Shown here one piece after another: positions 51,901-62,819 of a DNA stretch of 64,000 nt (within the stretch, counting starts at the first letter, position 1; each line of letters begins with the position of its first letter). Where the stretch lies: the NCBI GenBank assembly GCA_014529385.2, contig CM043968.1:3947501-4011500 (forward strand). The letters are read 5' to 3'. The translations under genes were made by a program, and so were the position numbers. Below the pieces are notes generated by a model that saw only the letters and a list, made by a program, of their open reading frames with translations, did not search any database and was not told where the DNA came from. Origin of the DNA: Adiantum capillus-veneris. Its lineage: Eukaryota; Streptophyta; Polypodiopsida; Polypodiales; Pteridaceae.

Positions 51901-53959
51901 GGTTCAACCCATTAAGACTTCCAAAATGCTAAGGTTCCAAAATTCAAAGGCTAGGTTCAATAGTCAAAACCTACGAATGATTGGATGCTTGTGGGAAGAC
52001 TCAAAAGTCTTCACACGTTCCTATCTTGGAGGGGGCGAGCCCTTTTAGTAGGGGATGAGAGAGAAACACACACACACTCTAGCAAGCTCCCTTTACACAA
52101 AGGGAATAGGGAACACATGTCATCTCTCTAGCCCAGTTGCCCCCAAGGTGCATTCAAATCCTATTGGATGGCCATAGAGGTGGACCAATGAGAATTAGGC
52201 TAGAGTACATTTAGTTTAATTCATTTAAAAACACTTGATAAAAGAACCAATAGAAATTAAGCTCTCTAGAAGACTATTGGATAGTCTCCCAAGGGTGAGC
52301 ATTCAGCAGCCCAATGGCTTGCCTGATTCCTATTGGTCAGAAGACTAAGGGGTCCAATGAGAGTTTAATTGCATTAATTAAATACCTAAAGCTCTCACAA
52401 AAGGGGAAAGGGGACACATGTCACAAGGCTATCACTTATGCTTCTTAATTGTCATTGGCTAAGCTTTGTAGGATCTAATGGGATGCCAGCATGAATAAAA
52501 TTCGTGAGGGGTCGACCAAGAGAGAGGGGGGGGGTTGATTTTGGCAAGGCATTATCACACACACACTAACACAATCTCATGTGTGAAGTAAAGAAGACTC
52601 TCTCTCATTCTCAAGCTTCAATGGAAAGCTCAACATCTACTCCAAGCTTGTGAGAAGGGAGGCCTACACCAACAACTCTTGGCTTTGTGATGCAAATCCG
52701 ACCAAGAGCCAAGCTCCAATGCATGCTCATCTCCTCTACCATGCTAATTACTAAGCTATGCTAAGCTATTATGAGTGATTATGATATACTTCTTTCTCGT
52801 AAGAATACTCCTTCTTCCTAATCTACTCTCATACCCCGCTAGCTCTCACCATCTTCAAAGGTGTGAGGTCTTGGGTCTGAGACCGTGAGGGAATTGATGT
52901 TGTGTTTTATAAGTGTGAGCTCGGTGCTTGAAGCTTCCATCTTCATTGCACTAGCAAGTTATTGAAGGAACACAAAGTATTGTATTGTAAAGTGTCTTCC
53001 TTGATGGGGGAAACCTATAATACAAAGCCTTTTGGAGGGGGGACTGGCTCCATGTAAATTCGGTCCTCAACTGTTAATAGCTTAATTTCTCTCTCTTTTT
53101 GAAGTATTGTTCATGCCTATCTAACTAGGTGTTATGCTTTTGTTGCTCTCTCCATCCAGGCACTCTTGCTATGCTCATTAGGAATCTATTCTAATGAAAT
53201 TCTCACTATGTCTATGTTATTTTCCGCTACACACAAGTTTCTAGACTATTAAATGTTACAGGTCCAATTCATACATTCCCTTTAAGCTAGAGAAAGCAAA
53301 ATTAATCATCTAGCATTAAATTTTCATTTTGATCACTCTAAAATATCTTCAAGTGAACAAAATGATTTTTTATCATTTTTTGAGTAATTTAGACTTGCCA
53401 AAAATTAAAAGTTGGTGGCATTATCCCACCATTGCATCATAGTTCTCCTTGAATACGAACATATCATGGAGAACGGTTACATATCGCATTTGTTCCACTT
53501 AGTGTACTAACACCATTCCAAAATAGTTGTCTGCACTATTTGATGCTTGAGAGAACATAGATGTTGTAAGTGGCACAACAATTCATAATGGTATGCAACA
53601 CTAGACTTGCCACAAGTATGTAAAACATTTTATATGCGACAAAAATCATTATACAAAATGAAAACAAGAAACAATTAAAGAGAGAAGAATTTGACTTCAT
53701 TAAACATGTTTTTACATCCACGTCATGTTTGATATCGACGTCATGTTCAATACCCAACCAATGTGTATGGTTATAGTCCTGAACTAAGGAGAGAGAGTTC
53801 TTAAGTTGAGGTTCATTCATCCACTTTGAAAATAATAGTTCTTAAATTTAACAAAATACTTAAGCAAAAGGTTACTTCATGTCACAAGATGACTTCTGGT
53901 CGGAATATTTCATCTACTTTGTCAAATTCAAAAGGATCTTCATAAATTGGTTGTGTAGG
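48972..53959. other. Upstream region without recognised genes
   Basis: AT-rich, with short microsatellites (CA at 51141-51163). 52090-52450 holds two or three diverged copies of a roughly 150-300 bp segment with GGGGACACATGTCA and CCTATTGG..CCAATGAGA. Short open frames (49606-49875, 53536-53820) look random. No tRNA or transposon end recognised. Confidence 0.5.
49120..49170 (-). promoter_or_regulatory. Possible TATA box for the receptor gene
   Basis: On the minus strand the sequence TTTATAAAA lies near 49153-49162, about 610 bp upstream of the chosen ATG. A transcript from about 30 bp downstream would carry a leader of roughly 580 nt that includes the CT/CA microsatellite at 48909-48971. This is inferred from sequence alone; no transcript start is known. 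Confidence 0.25.
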
Positions 53960-55115
53960 AGGATTCCCTTATTGTGTTTATGGCAAGCAGACTAGGATTG
54001 GCCATTTGCCATTGAATACGAGGCTACTAGAGCTTGTACATAGTGACATATGTGGTCCTATGCCGACCAAGTCTGTATGGGGGAGCTACCTACTTGGAAG
54101 GTGTGGGTTTACCCTTTGAAACATAAGGATGAGGTATTCTCTACGTTTTAGAAGTTTCTTGAACTTGTTGAGAATCAGTTAGGCAAAAGCATAAGGGATG
54201 CATGACTAATAATGGTGGGGAGTATGTCTCAAAAGACATGATAGACTTTTATGCAAAGATAGGGATTCTGTGTACTTTATTGCACCATACACACGTGCTC
54301 AAAATGGAGTAGCTGAGCATATGAATCACATGATTCAAGAACATGTTACAAGTATGCTTTTCATGGTAGATTTGACACAAGGAATTTATGTTGAAGTTAT
54401 TTGACATTATTTACATTATCAACAAATCACCTAGTGTGCCACTGGATTACAAGATTCTAGAGGAGTTATGGTCACGTAAGAAACCACACTATGATCATTT
54501 ACGTGTTTTTGTTTTTGAGGCATATGCTAATGTGTTGAAGGTGCTAAGAAATAAGCTTGACCTAAAGTCACACAAATGATTCTTTGTTGAATATGGTGCA
54601 GATGGAGAGTCTATGAGCTATCATCTCTCGCACCCAGAATAATGTAACATTATTTTAGCTCACATGTGATCGTCAATGACTTGAAGATGCATAAGGTGAA
54701 TATAAAAGAGTCACATTTGAGGATGTAGCAACACTCTCAAAAGAGTAGAGAGCAATAGTCAGGGATTGAGACACTCTAATAGAGCCTCACATCTACTTGA
54801 ACAATTTTAGTTAGGTATGGATTATGTCATGCCATCTGTGGAAAATTGTCTTGCTTCCAAGAAGCCATGCAAAATGGATAATAAGCTGTAGTGGGAGCAA
54901 GCCATGCAATCTAAGCATGATTGATTGTTAACGATGAGACTTGGGAATTAGCCAAATTGACTATGGTAAAGAAAGTATTACCTTGCAAATGTGTCTACAA
55001 GAAGAAGTTTACATTAGAAGATCTAAAGCTTAAGTATGAGGCTAGACTTGTAGCTAAAGGTTTCAAGGAGGAGAAAGGTGTAAATTTTGATGAACAAGTT
55101 ATGACTTGCAGATAA
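53960..55115 (+). pseudogene. Copia integrase-RT remnant, plus strand
   Basis: VYGKQTRIGHLPLNTRLLEL, VHSDICGPMPTKSVWGSYLL, VWVYPLKHKDEVFSTF, an NGGEY-like stretch, then YIINKSPSVPLDYKILEELW, VFVFEAYANVLKVLRNKLDL and the RT start VKKVLPCKCVYKKKFTLEDL then KYEARLVAKGFKEEKGVNFD. Frames change many times and it ends before the RT catalytic motifs. Confidence 0.8.
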
Positions 55116-57860
55116 GTAGCATACCATGTGAGAGCAGCTACTTTTTTGACATAGGGGTATGTAATGGTATTTATTTATGATGCATTAATGTGTATTTATC
55201 ATATAGTTGGTAGGGATAAAGTGATTTGTGCCATTAGTTTATTCTTTAAGGTCTGATGATGAATATCAAATGCACATGGATACGGTTAATAAAGAACTCT
55301 ATGAACACTAAAATTTTATTTTCCTCTTGATGTAGTGTGATATCCTTGAGTTTCTCCAAAACTTATACGTGATAAGATTACCACGTGCTCAAAATCTCAC
55401 AAGAGCATAGGAAGTCAACATACTTTTTCCTACAAGCTCTTTTATGGATGGTCCATATGTTCTTCGCTTCCTCTTGAGTATCTTTTAATTATTCTCTACT
55501 ATTTCAACTTTCATTATGTTGCTACATGTACTTGCTCTAGCAATTCATTGGTGTTGTGAGCTTCTTTGATTATGATTTGTTGTTTCAACTTTCATTATGT
55601 TGTAACATGTGCTTGCTCTAGCAAGTCATTGGTTAGTGGAAAATCATCTCCACTAACTTGGTGAATAATGACATTGAGAAAACTTGCATTGTGATTAAAT
55701 CATAGCCTTCTTGGCCACAAAATTCAATTGGTAGTCCTTTATTTATGCATTCCTCTAGAGTTGCTAGAATATGGCACCATTCTAGAGGCTAAAAAAGGTC
55801 TTCTAAAAAAGCCTCTAATCCATAGGTTTCAGTCTTAATGTCTCTAGAACACAATCTTCCTTCTTCCAACTACCACAATCTAAAGCACCACACACTCAAA
55901 GGTGTGCTTTAGATTGCAACCAAGCAAGGACCTTGTCTTTGGCCATTGTTGCTAAATCAAAGTCTTTGACAGAGTTTGAGTCAAAAACCTTCGTTTTCAA
56001 ACCTTGGCTAGGGTATAAAAGCCACTTTTTTTGTAAAAAGAGACCGAAGTTTTTGGATAAGGAAAGTGAGTGTATGACTATTTCTATTTGTAGAGTCTTC
56101 TTTCTTGCTTCTCTTGCTCGTATCTCCCTTGTATGTTGTGGCATTTTTGTTTTGAGCTTGCTACATGTTCACACATGAAAGCCCTCTTGTTTGATGTAAG
56201 TTTCTCATGATAACTTTGTGGTTTTAACTGTGCCTATTTACAAGCAGTTTATACTCATACCACAAAAAACACATGTACAAATCAATTTTTGAGTATAGAA
56301 ATGGATAGAGCATACTTAAAGAAAGCTACACAATGCTTTTGATGCCACAGTAAAAAAATCATCAGTACAAACTAATTTTAGCACCCACTTGAGAAGCTTC
56401 ACCCTGCTCAATTATTTCAATATTGAAGACATCAAGCCAGTAAGCATGTTATGACGCTCTCTCATAGAATGCAAGATAAAACGAGTTTCAAGGCTAAGTG
56501 AGGGGAAGTTTCAACCCTCAAGTCAACAAATAGGAGAAAGTGGAAGCCAATCGGGCTTGTTTTGAGCAAAAAATCCCCCGAGCTTTGCTTACAAGATCGG
56601 CTCAGAGTCCAAGACGGTAGCTTATTGTGTAGTGGGCAAGTAATAGTGATGGTGGAGGTGGGAGAGAGAAGGGAACCAGGGATAGCATTGCCATTCAATA
56701 GGCGGGGCAAAAGCCTGCATCAAAATCCCATCATGCTCAAGAGGAGAGACTCACTTTATGAGCTTGTACAAAATTATGTCAGGGGTAATAAACCCATTGA
56801 AAGTAAGTTTTGGGGAGGGTTATCACACATGAGGAATGGCAATATCATCAAAGTGAGCTTAGGGATGAGTTCCCACTAGTGCATACAACCTATAGTATTT
56901 TATTTAGGCCGACAAAGTGCAAGAAGGGGTATGGCCCATAGAGGAGAGATTCAAATTTTTTGCATCAAGTAAAAGGCCCTTTATTGGATAAGGTAAAGTC
57001 ATAATTAGTACTGTAATTTATAGGTTTAATCCCAAGCAAAAACATCCTTTAGGAACCACAATCAATAAACTTATTAGCTTCGATAGCCAGAATCACCCAT
57101 TAGGCCAGTTCGGGTTAAATATGAAAGGTGTGCACTCAATAAGATAGTATAACCATTTGCTTCATCTAGTAAGTACAAGCCAACAATAGCGGCTATATAA
57201 TAGTAAGCCGAAGAAGTTATTATGTGTAAGTATAGAGACCCATACAAATAATTGGCTCAATGTAGTCGGGTGTAGCAATCAAAATCAACAGAAGCAAACC
57301 TTCCCATTAGCTCCATTAGGTAAAATAGTTTGGATAATGCAATTCCAACCAAATTAAACTTCCAATGTGTGTGTGTGTGTGTGTCAAAAAATCCAACTGC
57401 TACATCAGTAGTTCCCCCCTGTAGGATTTATTCTTATCGAGCATAAATCCCCCCTGTACGATTCTTCTTTTATTGAATCCCCAAGATTCCCAAGGAAAAA
57501 AGAAACCCTTTTTTCCTTCATCACATCCTTCTCCTACCCTTTTTGTCCTTCAGTGAGTGGCATAGGATAGATTAGCTCAATTTGTATGCAGCCCCTAATT
57601 TAATAATAAAAAACTTTTTATGTATATGTAGATAAGTTCAAGGTTTGAGGGCCCTTACCCCCATCAAGAACTAGATGATGGAAGACATGAAGATATGACT
57701 TGATCCCAGGCAATTATTAGAATACACCCTCATCGATTGGGCGCAGGTACAACCTCACCCACATACACATTGAACTCGTCGTGAAATATAGCCAAGGGTT
57801 TTCGTACCTTCATGGCGAGCCACACCAGCCTTTTGCAGAATTGGTTGCAAAGAAGTGTCG
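55116..57860. other. Region without supported genes
   Basis: A TATA-like GGGTATAAAAGCC at 56010-56022 lies in a CT-rich context resembling an LTR promoter. 57390-57480 repeats a CCCCCCTGTA(G/C)GATT phrase. Open frames at 56462-56879 on both strands lack any motif. Confidence 0.35.
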
Positions 57861-58850
57861 TTTGCTTGCTACAGGAGTGACAACACCAACCGAGAAGACA
57901 TCAATGTAGGAGATGGTTGTGGCTTATGGGAATCCAACCAGTAATGAGTTTTGATTGCATAGTTGCCAAGACCAGGAGGTCTACGAATGTTTGCTATGGG
58001 TGTTGGAAGGAGTTTGGCGGATGGCCAAAGTCTACAACAACTCCAAAGAAGCTCATGCAATGATCTCTACTGCAAAATAAACACGAGGTGTAAATCGGGA
58101 AAAATTTTTGATCAAGCAGCTATTTGTTGAAGCTAGGCATGTGGTTAATACAATGGACAAGGGACATGTAGTGAACATCAAAGTGGGGCAGATTTTGCGG
58201 TTGTTGTTTCCTAAACAAGGGTATGAAGGCCCTACTTTCAAATATTTTGTCCCTACTGTGATGTATTTGCCACTGCCAGCTCTCGATGTTTTAGTTATCT
58301 CAATGCTCTTGACGTCTGGACAGGGGAGTCCAATCGTGTGACTACGATCGGTACTAGTGGTGCATTGGGATCTACCTCTGTTGCATCCATTAGTAACCCT
58401 ATTATGGTAACCCCATCTTTGCAATCAACAATCACTTCCAAAAAATCAGAAGATAAATCCAGCAACCCCCTTCCAAAAGGTGGAAACAGGAGATGCAAAA
58501 GTGGTGGTTACAAGCCTTGGCAGCAAACCAAGCTGTCGGTGTTGGGGCAAGTGATGATGTGGGTCGGACGATGTCCGTCCCACCTCTTCTATTGCAACAA
58601 CTTCTATAGTACCGATGCTTGTCCTGACAAGTGATGTCTTCCACGATGTCCATTGTTGTCTCCACACAGATAGCAGTGCCCAGAACACAGGAGCAGACAC
58701 AAGTCTTGGGACCTATACCTACTTTTGCGGAGTCACAACAAATGGCGGCCAGTTCAGACCAGTTTGCGAGTTATCCCTGGTTACAGCCCGGCTATACACT
58801 GCAAGCTCAACATGTTATGGATTGCGTTCAATTCTTGTTTCATGTCAACG
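57861..58850. other. Possible decayed coding sequence, unidentified
   Basis: Several overlapping short frames on both strands (58108-58341 plus, 58053-58424 minus, 58631-58915 plus) with fairly balanced composition. None continues for more than 125 residues or shows a domain. It could be old retroelement gag. Confidence 0.25.
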
Positions 58851-59000
58851 CTATTGGGTTTCCAAGCCTTGGTCCACTTAAGTCTAAACCCATGGGAAAC
58901 TGCTCTTGGGCATGAGATTAATACCATCATTTATTGGTGGATTTTGCATGGCAAATTTTCACTTATATATATGTAAGGCTTTTGAATAAACAATACAAAT
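58850..59000 (+). repeat. Copia-type LTR piece (family D), copy 1
   Basis: Matches 61408-61570: TTGGGTTTCCAAGCCTTGG, TACTGCTCTTG-like text, ATTGGTGGAGTTTGCATGGC-like text, TATATATA and AAGGCTTTTGAATAAAC. It breaks off near 59000. Confidence 0.65.
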
Positions 59001-60020
59001 TGTTCTATCAAGCAATTAATTCAAGCCTTCTGCCTTAATGGTTTTGAACGTGCCAAACTATGGAGACTAGTGAGGGGATACCTTAAAAATTGCATAGCCT
59101 CCCCACATACTTGTGATCCAAACAAAATACTGCAAACTTTGGAAATTGGAGGGCACTAGTACCCCTATGGGGGGCCTAGTGCCCCCCATATTTTGGGGAT
59201 ATTCTTACACAATACCTAGTGTGGGTGGTGGAGGGCCTCTCTATCTCTATCTCTCCCTCTCTATCTATCTCTACTTTTTTCTCTCTCTCTCTCTCTCTCT
59301 CTCTTTTTACCCAAACACTTTAGCCTTAAAAAAGAGGACACCCATAGAACCTATTTGTTGAAAAATGAAAAGGGTTACATAAGGGATGTCGTGGGTATGC
59401 TTGGGACAAAGGATTATGGTTTCTTGGAACCAAAAGACCCCACTCTCTAACCAACTCAAACCGTTGGGACTCCAAGAATATCTCCCACTCCCAAAAAGGA
59501 CCCCACCACTCTTACCAACATAACTATACCACTTCTTGGAAAAGCAAGGCATGAGGGGACTCCTCTCTATAAAGGACAAGAGAGAAAGGACAGAGAAGAA
59601 GAAGGGACAGGCTAGCCTTTTTTTGAGGGTACTACTACCACAACACTTTCACCTCATGGATTCCTCCTCTCAGGTCATTTATCACTTAGAGTTCTTTTTT
59701 GCATTAGGGTGACATCAATAACAAGTGTGGATTTCTTAAGACACGTGTCTTCCACCAACATGTACTAACATTCTCATGTTTTTATTTGTGGTGATGGTGA
59801 CAGGTAACATGGACATCCACTTCTCTAATTCAATCTCTGGTGATATTTTTTTGTTATTTGATACATTAGTCTCCTTATCTGAATTAATCACATGTAAAAC
59901 ATTAAGGCATGAATGGAACAAGAGGACTTGGTCTAAGTATATCATGAGCAGTCATCCACTATGTTTATAGTGAATTAATGATGTTTTCTAGTTTCTTGGC
60001 AAAGTTAGTAATGGATTAAT
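59001..60020. other. Unassigned stretch between LTR pieces
   Basis: CT microsatellite at 59279-59303 with related CTCTATCT text before it. It may be an insertion inside the LTR whose end is at 60125. No coding support. Confidence 0.35.
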
Positions 60021-60028
60021 TATGTCAC

Positions 60029-60067
<39 letters not shown>

Positions 60068-60137
60068 ACCATCTTCGACCATGGCTCTACTGTGTTGGCA
60101 TCCACCATAGCATGCACCTTTCACATGGTATCAGAGC
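60021..60137 (+). mobile_element. Copia LTR end (family D) and primer site
   Basis: CT run (60032-60065), then CACCATCTTCGACCATGGCT and up to GCACCTTTCACA (60125), then TGGTATCAGAGC at 60126-60137, an exact primer site. The same end recurs at 61653-61715. Confidence 0.8.
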
Positions 60138-60620
60138 ACTAGGCGGCATCCTTGGCATGTTGTAGGTGGCGCATATCAAAATGCTGTTGTCATTTGCTAC
60201 TAGGGAGAGGTCAGTGCTAACACTGTAGAGAGCTTGGTTGGTGTGCATATCAACACGTTGTTGCTAATTGCGACAACAACCCTTCACGGTGTAGAGGGAA
60301 GCGCAAGTAGGTATCTCAATACGCTACCCAAAAGTCTGAGGGTGGTATTGCACGTGTTCTAAAACGCCATCAATAGTGGTCAACATAGTACTCCTGCAAA
60401 TTGCATTTTAGAACGTTGTACTAGTTTGATGTGGCACCAAAGTGTTCTGAAATGCTGCCACTTGGAAGAAGTGACCAACGCTGTCAATGGTGAGTGCAAG
60501 CAAGGTAAAGAAGGTGAGTTGAGGCTCTGTGCAGCACAACGCCCCAAGCTACATGCACTAATTGGTAGCATCTTAAAACGACAATGATGATGACATTGTT
60601 AATTAAATATCAAGCTAACA
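60138..60620 (+). mobile_element. Copia untranslated leader with near-palindrome array, copy 3
   Basis: Seven related motifs at 60171, 60245, 60311, 60354, 60403, 60442 and 60568 (for example GTGTTCTAAAACGCC and GCATTTTAGAACGTTG). The sequence around them differs from the leaders at 581 and 4729, yet the motif and its position after the primer site are shared. Confidence 0.65.
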
Positions 60621-60724
60621 GTTGGTGAGCTTTTGCAAGTTTTTTCGAAACACCCCTTAGGGCACACAAACTAGCAAGATCCCACACTCGAAAAGGTTTT
60701 TACTACAAAAACATCTTTTTCAAA

Positions 60725-61081
60725 ATGATGAGGTGGTGCAAGAGAGATTTAAGACAAGCTATTCTCACAGTATATCAAAACACTTCAAAAGCTCAAGTCA
60801 GCAAAGATGAGGCAAACAAGTTTTTTATACACGGCTTTCCACTAAGGCCAAGGAAGTTTGATAGAGATTTAGAAAGCTCAAGGTATATTTTTGAAGATGA
60901 TATTTTGAATCCACTGATACATGTTGATTTAGAAAAAGATGAAGAACATCCAAAATCCAACAATTTGCTTCGAGTACCCGGTATATCAACACAAATTTCC
61001 AAAAATTGTTTTTGCATGTCAAAAATGTGTTCAAACTTTGTAAGTGTACGGGTTGTAGGCGCTATCATACATAAGTGGTAA
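60725..61081 (+). CDS. Open frame of unknown function, 118 residues
   Basis: Acidic and basic mix (YIFEDDILNPLIHVDLEKDE), no known domain. It lies after the Copia leader, where gag would start, but does not read like gag. It may be chance. Confidence 0.2.
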   Translation: MMRWCKRDLRQAILTVYQNTSKAQVSKDEANKFFIHGFPLRPRKFDRDLESSRYIFEDDILNPLIHVDLEKDEEHPKSNNLLRVPGISTQISKNCFCMSKMCSNFVSVRVVGAIIHKW

Positions 61082-61385
61082 GACCTCCCAACTTATCAGT
61101 TTTTTTTGGTATGTTCTCAGCCTATTGTAAACCACTTCTCATGAGATTATTGGATAAGCCTAAACAACCCAAGGTTCGAGAGTAAACCAAAAACACCTAT
61201 GATTGTAGCTACTTTGACCTACACACAATGTGTTTGAGGGGGGTTTCATTATGGTAATTGGCATACCAAAACCCTTGGTTGTGAGCACATCTAAAACTCA
61301 CGGTTTATGAGTATACCACAAACACATGGTTAAAAGTAAACCTAAAACTCTTATGTCATGAGAGTGGTCAGTCTAGTTTGGGCTT

Positions 61386-61403
61386 GGGGGGGGGGGGGGG
61401 GGG
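61386..61403. repeat. G18 homopolymer
   Basis: Eighteen G just before the LTR-like segment at 61408. Confidence 0.9.
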
Positions 61404-61407
61404 ATTT

Positions 61408-61590
61408 TTGGGTTTCCAACCCTTGGCCCAATTAAGTTTGAACCTGTAGGATACTGCTCTTGAGGCATATAATTAATACCAATAGCTATTGGTGGAGTTT
61501 GCATGGCAGCTTTTCACTTATATATATATATATATATATATATAAGGCTTTTGAATAAACCATACAAGCGTTCTTATTTTGTTGGTGTCA

Positions 61591-61655
<65 letters not shown>

Positions 61656-61720
61656 TTCGCACACCATCTTTGACCATGGCTCTTCTACATTGGCATCCAC
61701 CATAGCCTGCACCTTTCAAA
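61408..61720 (+). mobile_element. Copia-type LTR (family D), copy 2
   Basis: Matches 58850-59000 and 60066-60121 with nothing in between except a TA run (61519-61542) and a long CT run (61590-61652). It ends CACCTTTCAAA; the primer site is not recognisable after it. Confidence 0.7.
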
Positions 61721-61729
61721 CCGGCACTG

Positions 61730-62480
61730 GCAGGAACAAACCCAACATCTATAGGCAATACGGCGCAAAGGCAACAAATATTTGATCTGAATGCACAAAA
61801 TCAATGATTGATGGAGCGATTGGAGGTGATGGAAGAACGTTTGCACTAGGTTGAGTCTCAAGGCTAAGGCTTTGGAAGTGGCCACTGCAGTGGAGGAACG
61901 ACAAGCGAGTTTGCATGTAGTATTTCAGAGGAATGGGCACAGCATTGGACAAACTACTCCCTCAAACTCGCTTACCAAAAGGCCAGCTCCAAATTACTCC
62001 CTCTTACTGAAGATGATCTGGATGTAGTGGTGTCCCTCTTCAAGGAGGACATCCAAGTGCATTTGGATGGAGAAATCAAGAAATGGCAAACGACTCTCAA
62101 GCCCCTTCCCAAAGTTCCATCACTGCTCGCATTGAAGGGTCAAACAGGTGGGTCATCTCTCACGTCAATGGATTGGGGTAAGCAAAAGGCTCATGATTCT
62201 GACCCAATTCCATAGAGAGCTATTTTTAGAAACCGTGTATCTCATGCGGAGAATACTAACCGATTGCATAATACTAATCAGTTTACAAAATGTGGAAATT
62301 GCACTTCGGACGATGGAGGTGGAGCTGGAAACTTAAAAACTCAAGTAATGTTGAGCAAGGAGGAGGAGAAACATCTACAAGAGGAAGTGGCTCAACAAAA
62401 GAGCAGTGTGGCAAAATATAAAGCTCTTTTCCTATGCATTGTATTCTACCTCAACCAGTGTGCTAACTCTTTTATAATCC
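61730..62480 (+). pseudogene. Retroelement gag-like remnant
   Basis: LMERLEVMEERLH, KALEVATAVEERQASLHVVF and LTEDDLDVVVSLFKEDIQVH, then LDGEIKKWQTTLKPLPKVPS in changing frames, look like the coiled-coil and gag part of a Gypsy element. Later LSKEEEKHLQEEVAQQKSS. No knuckle or protease motif identified with confidence. Confidence 0.45.
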
Positions 62481-62819
62481 TCCGGCTCCACCTTGGTGGA
62501 ATGAAGCTTCTAACCTATTAAGGTAGCATTATTCAAATTATCAACCCTTTGTTGCCTTGTGGCCCTATGTTAACTCTAACCCGCCTCCCCCTTTCCCTCC
62601 ACATCCTGATTCTTTTGATGGGAACTAGTTTCTTTGTATGTGGAATTAGGGTCCTCCGTGCGTGCCAAATGTTAGGCCACTAGAACCTTAGTCCATGCAT
62701 GAATAGGCAAGAGCACTGATTAGAAACGGTGTGACCCTTGTGTATCATTATGCCCATGTGGATCTATAAAGTCTGACGAGTATTACGTTCTATGTAATAA
62801 TATCTAATGATGAATCTAT

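Noticed and set aside
55860-56180. Overlapping 80-residue frames on both strands as a small gene
   Set aside because: No motif; a TATA-like site and CT-rich text suggest a promoter or LTR fragment instead.
57861-58915. A host gene with several exons
   Set aside because: Short overlapping frames on both strands, no domain and no consistent splice sites.
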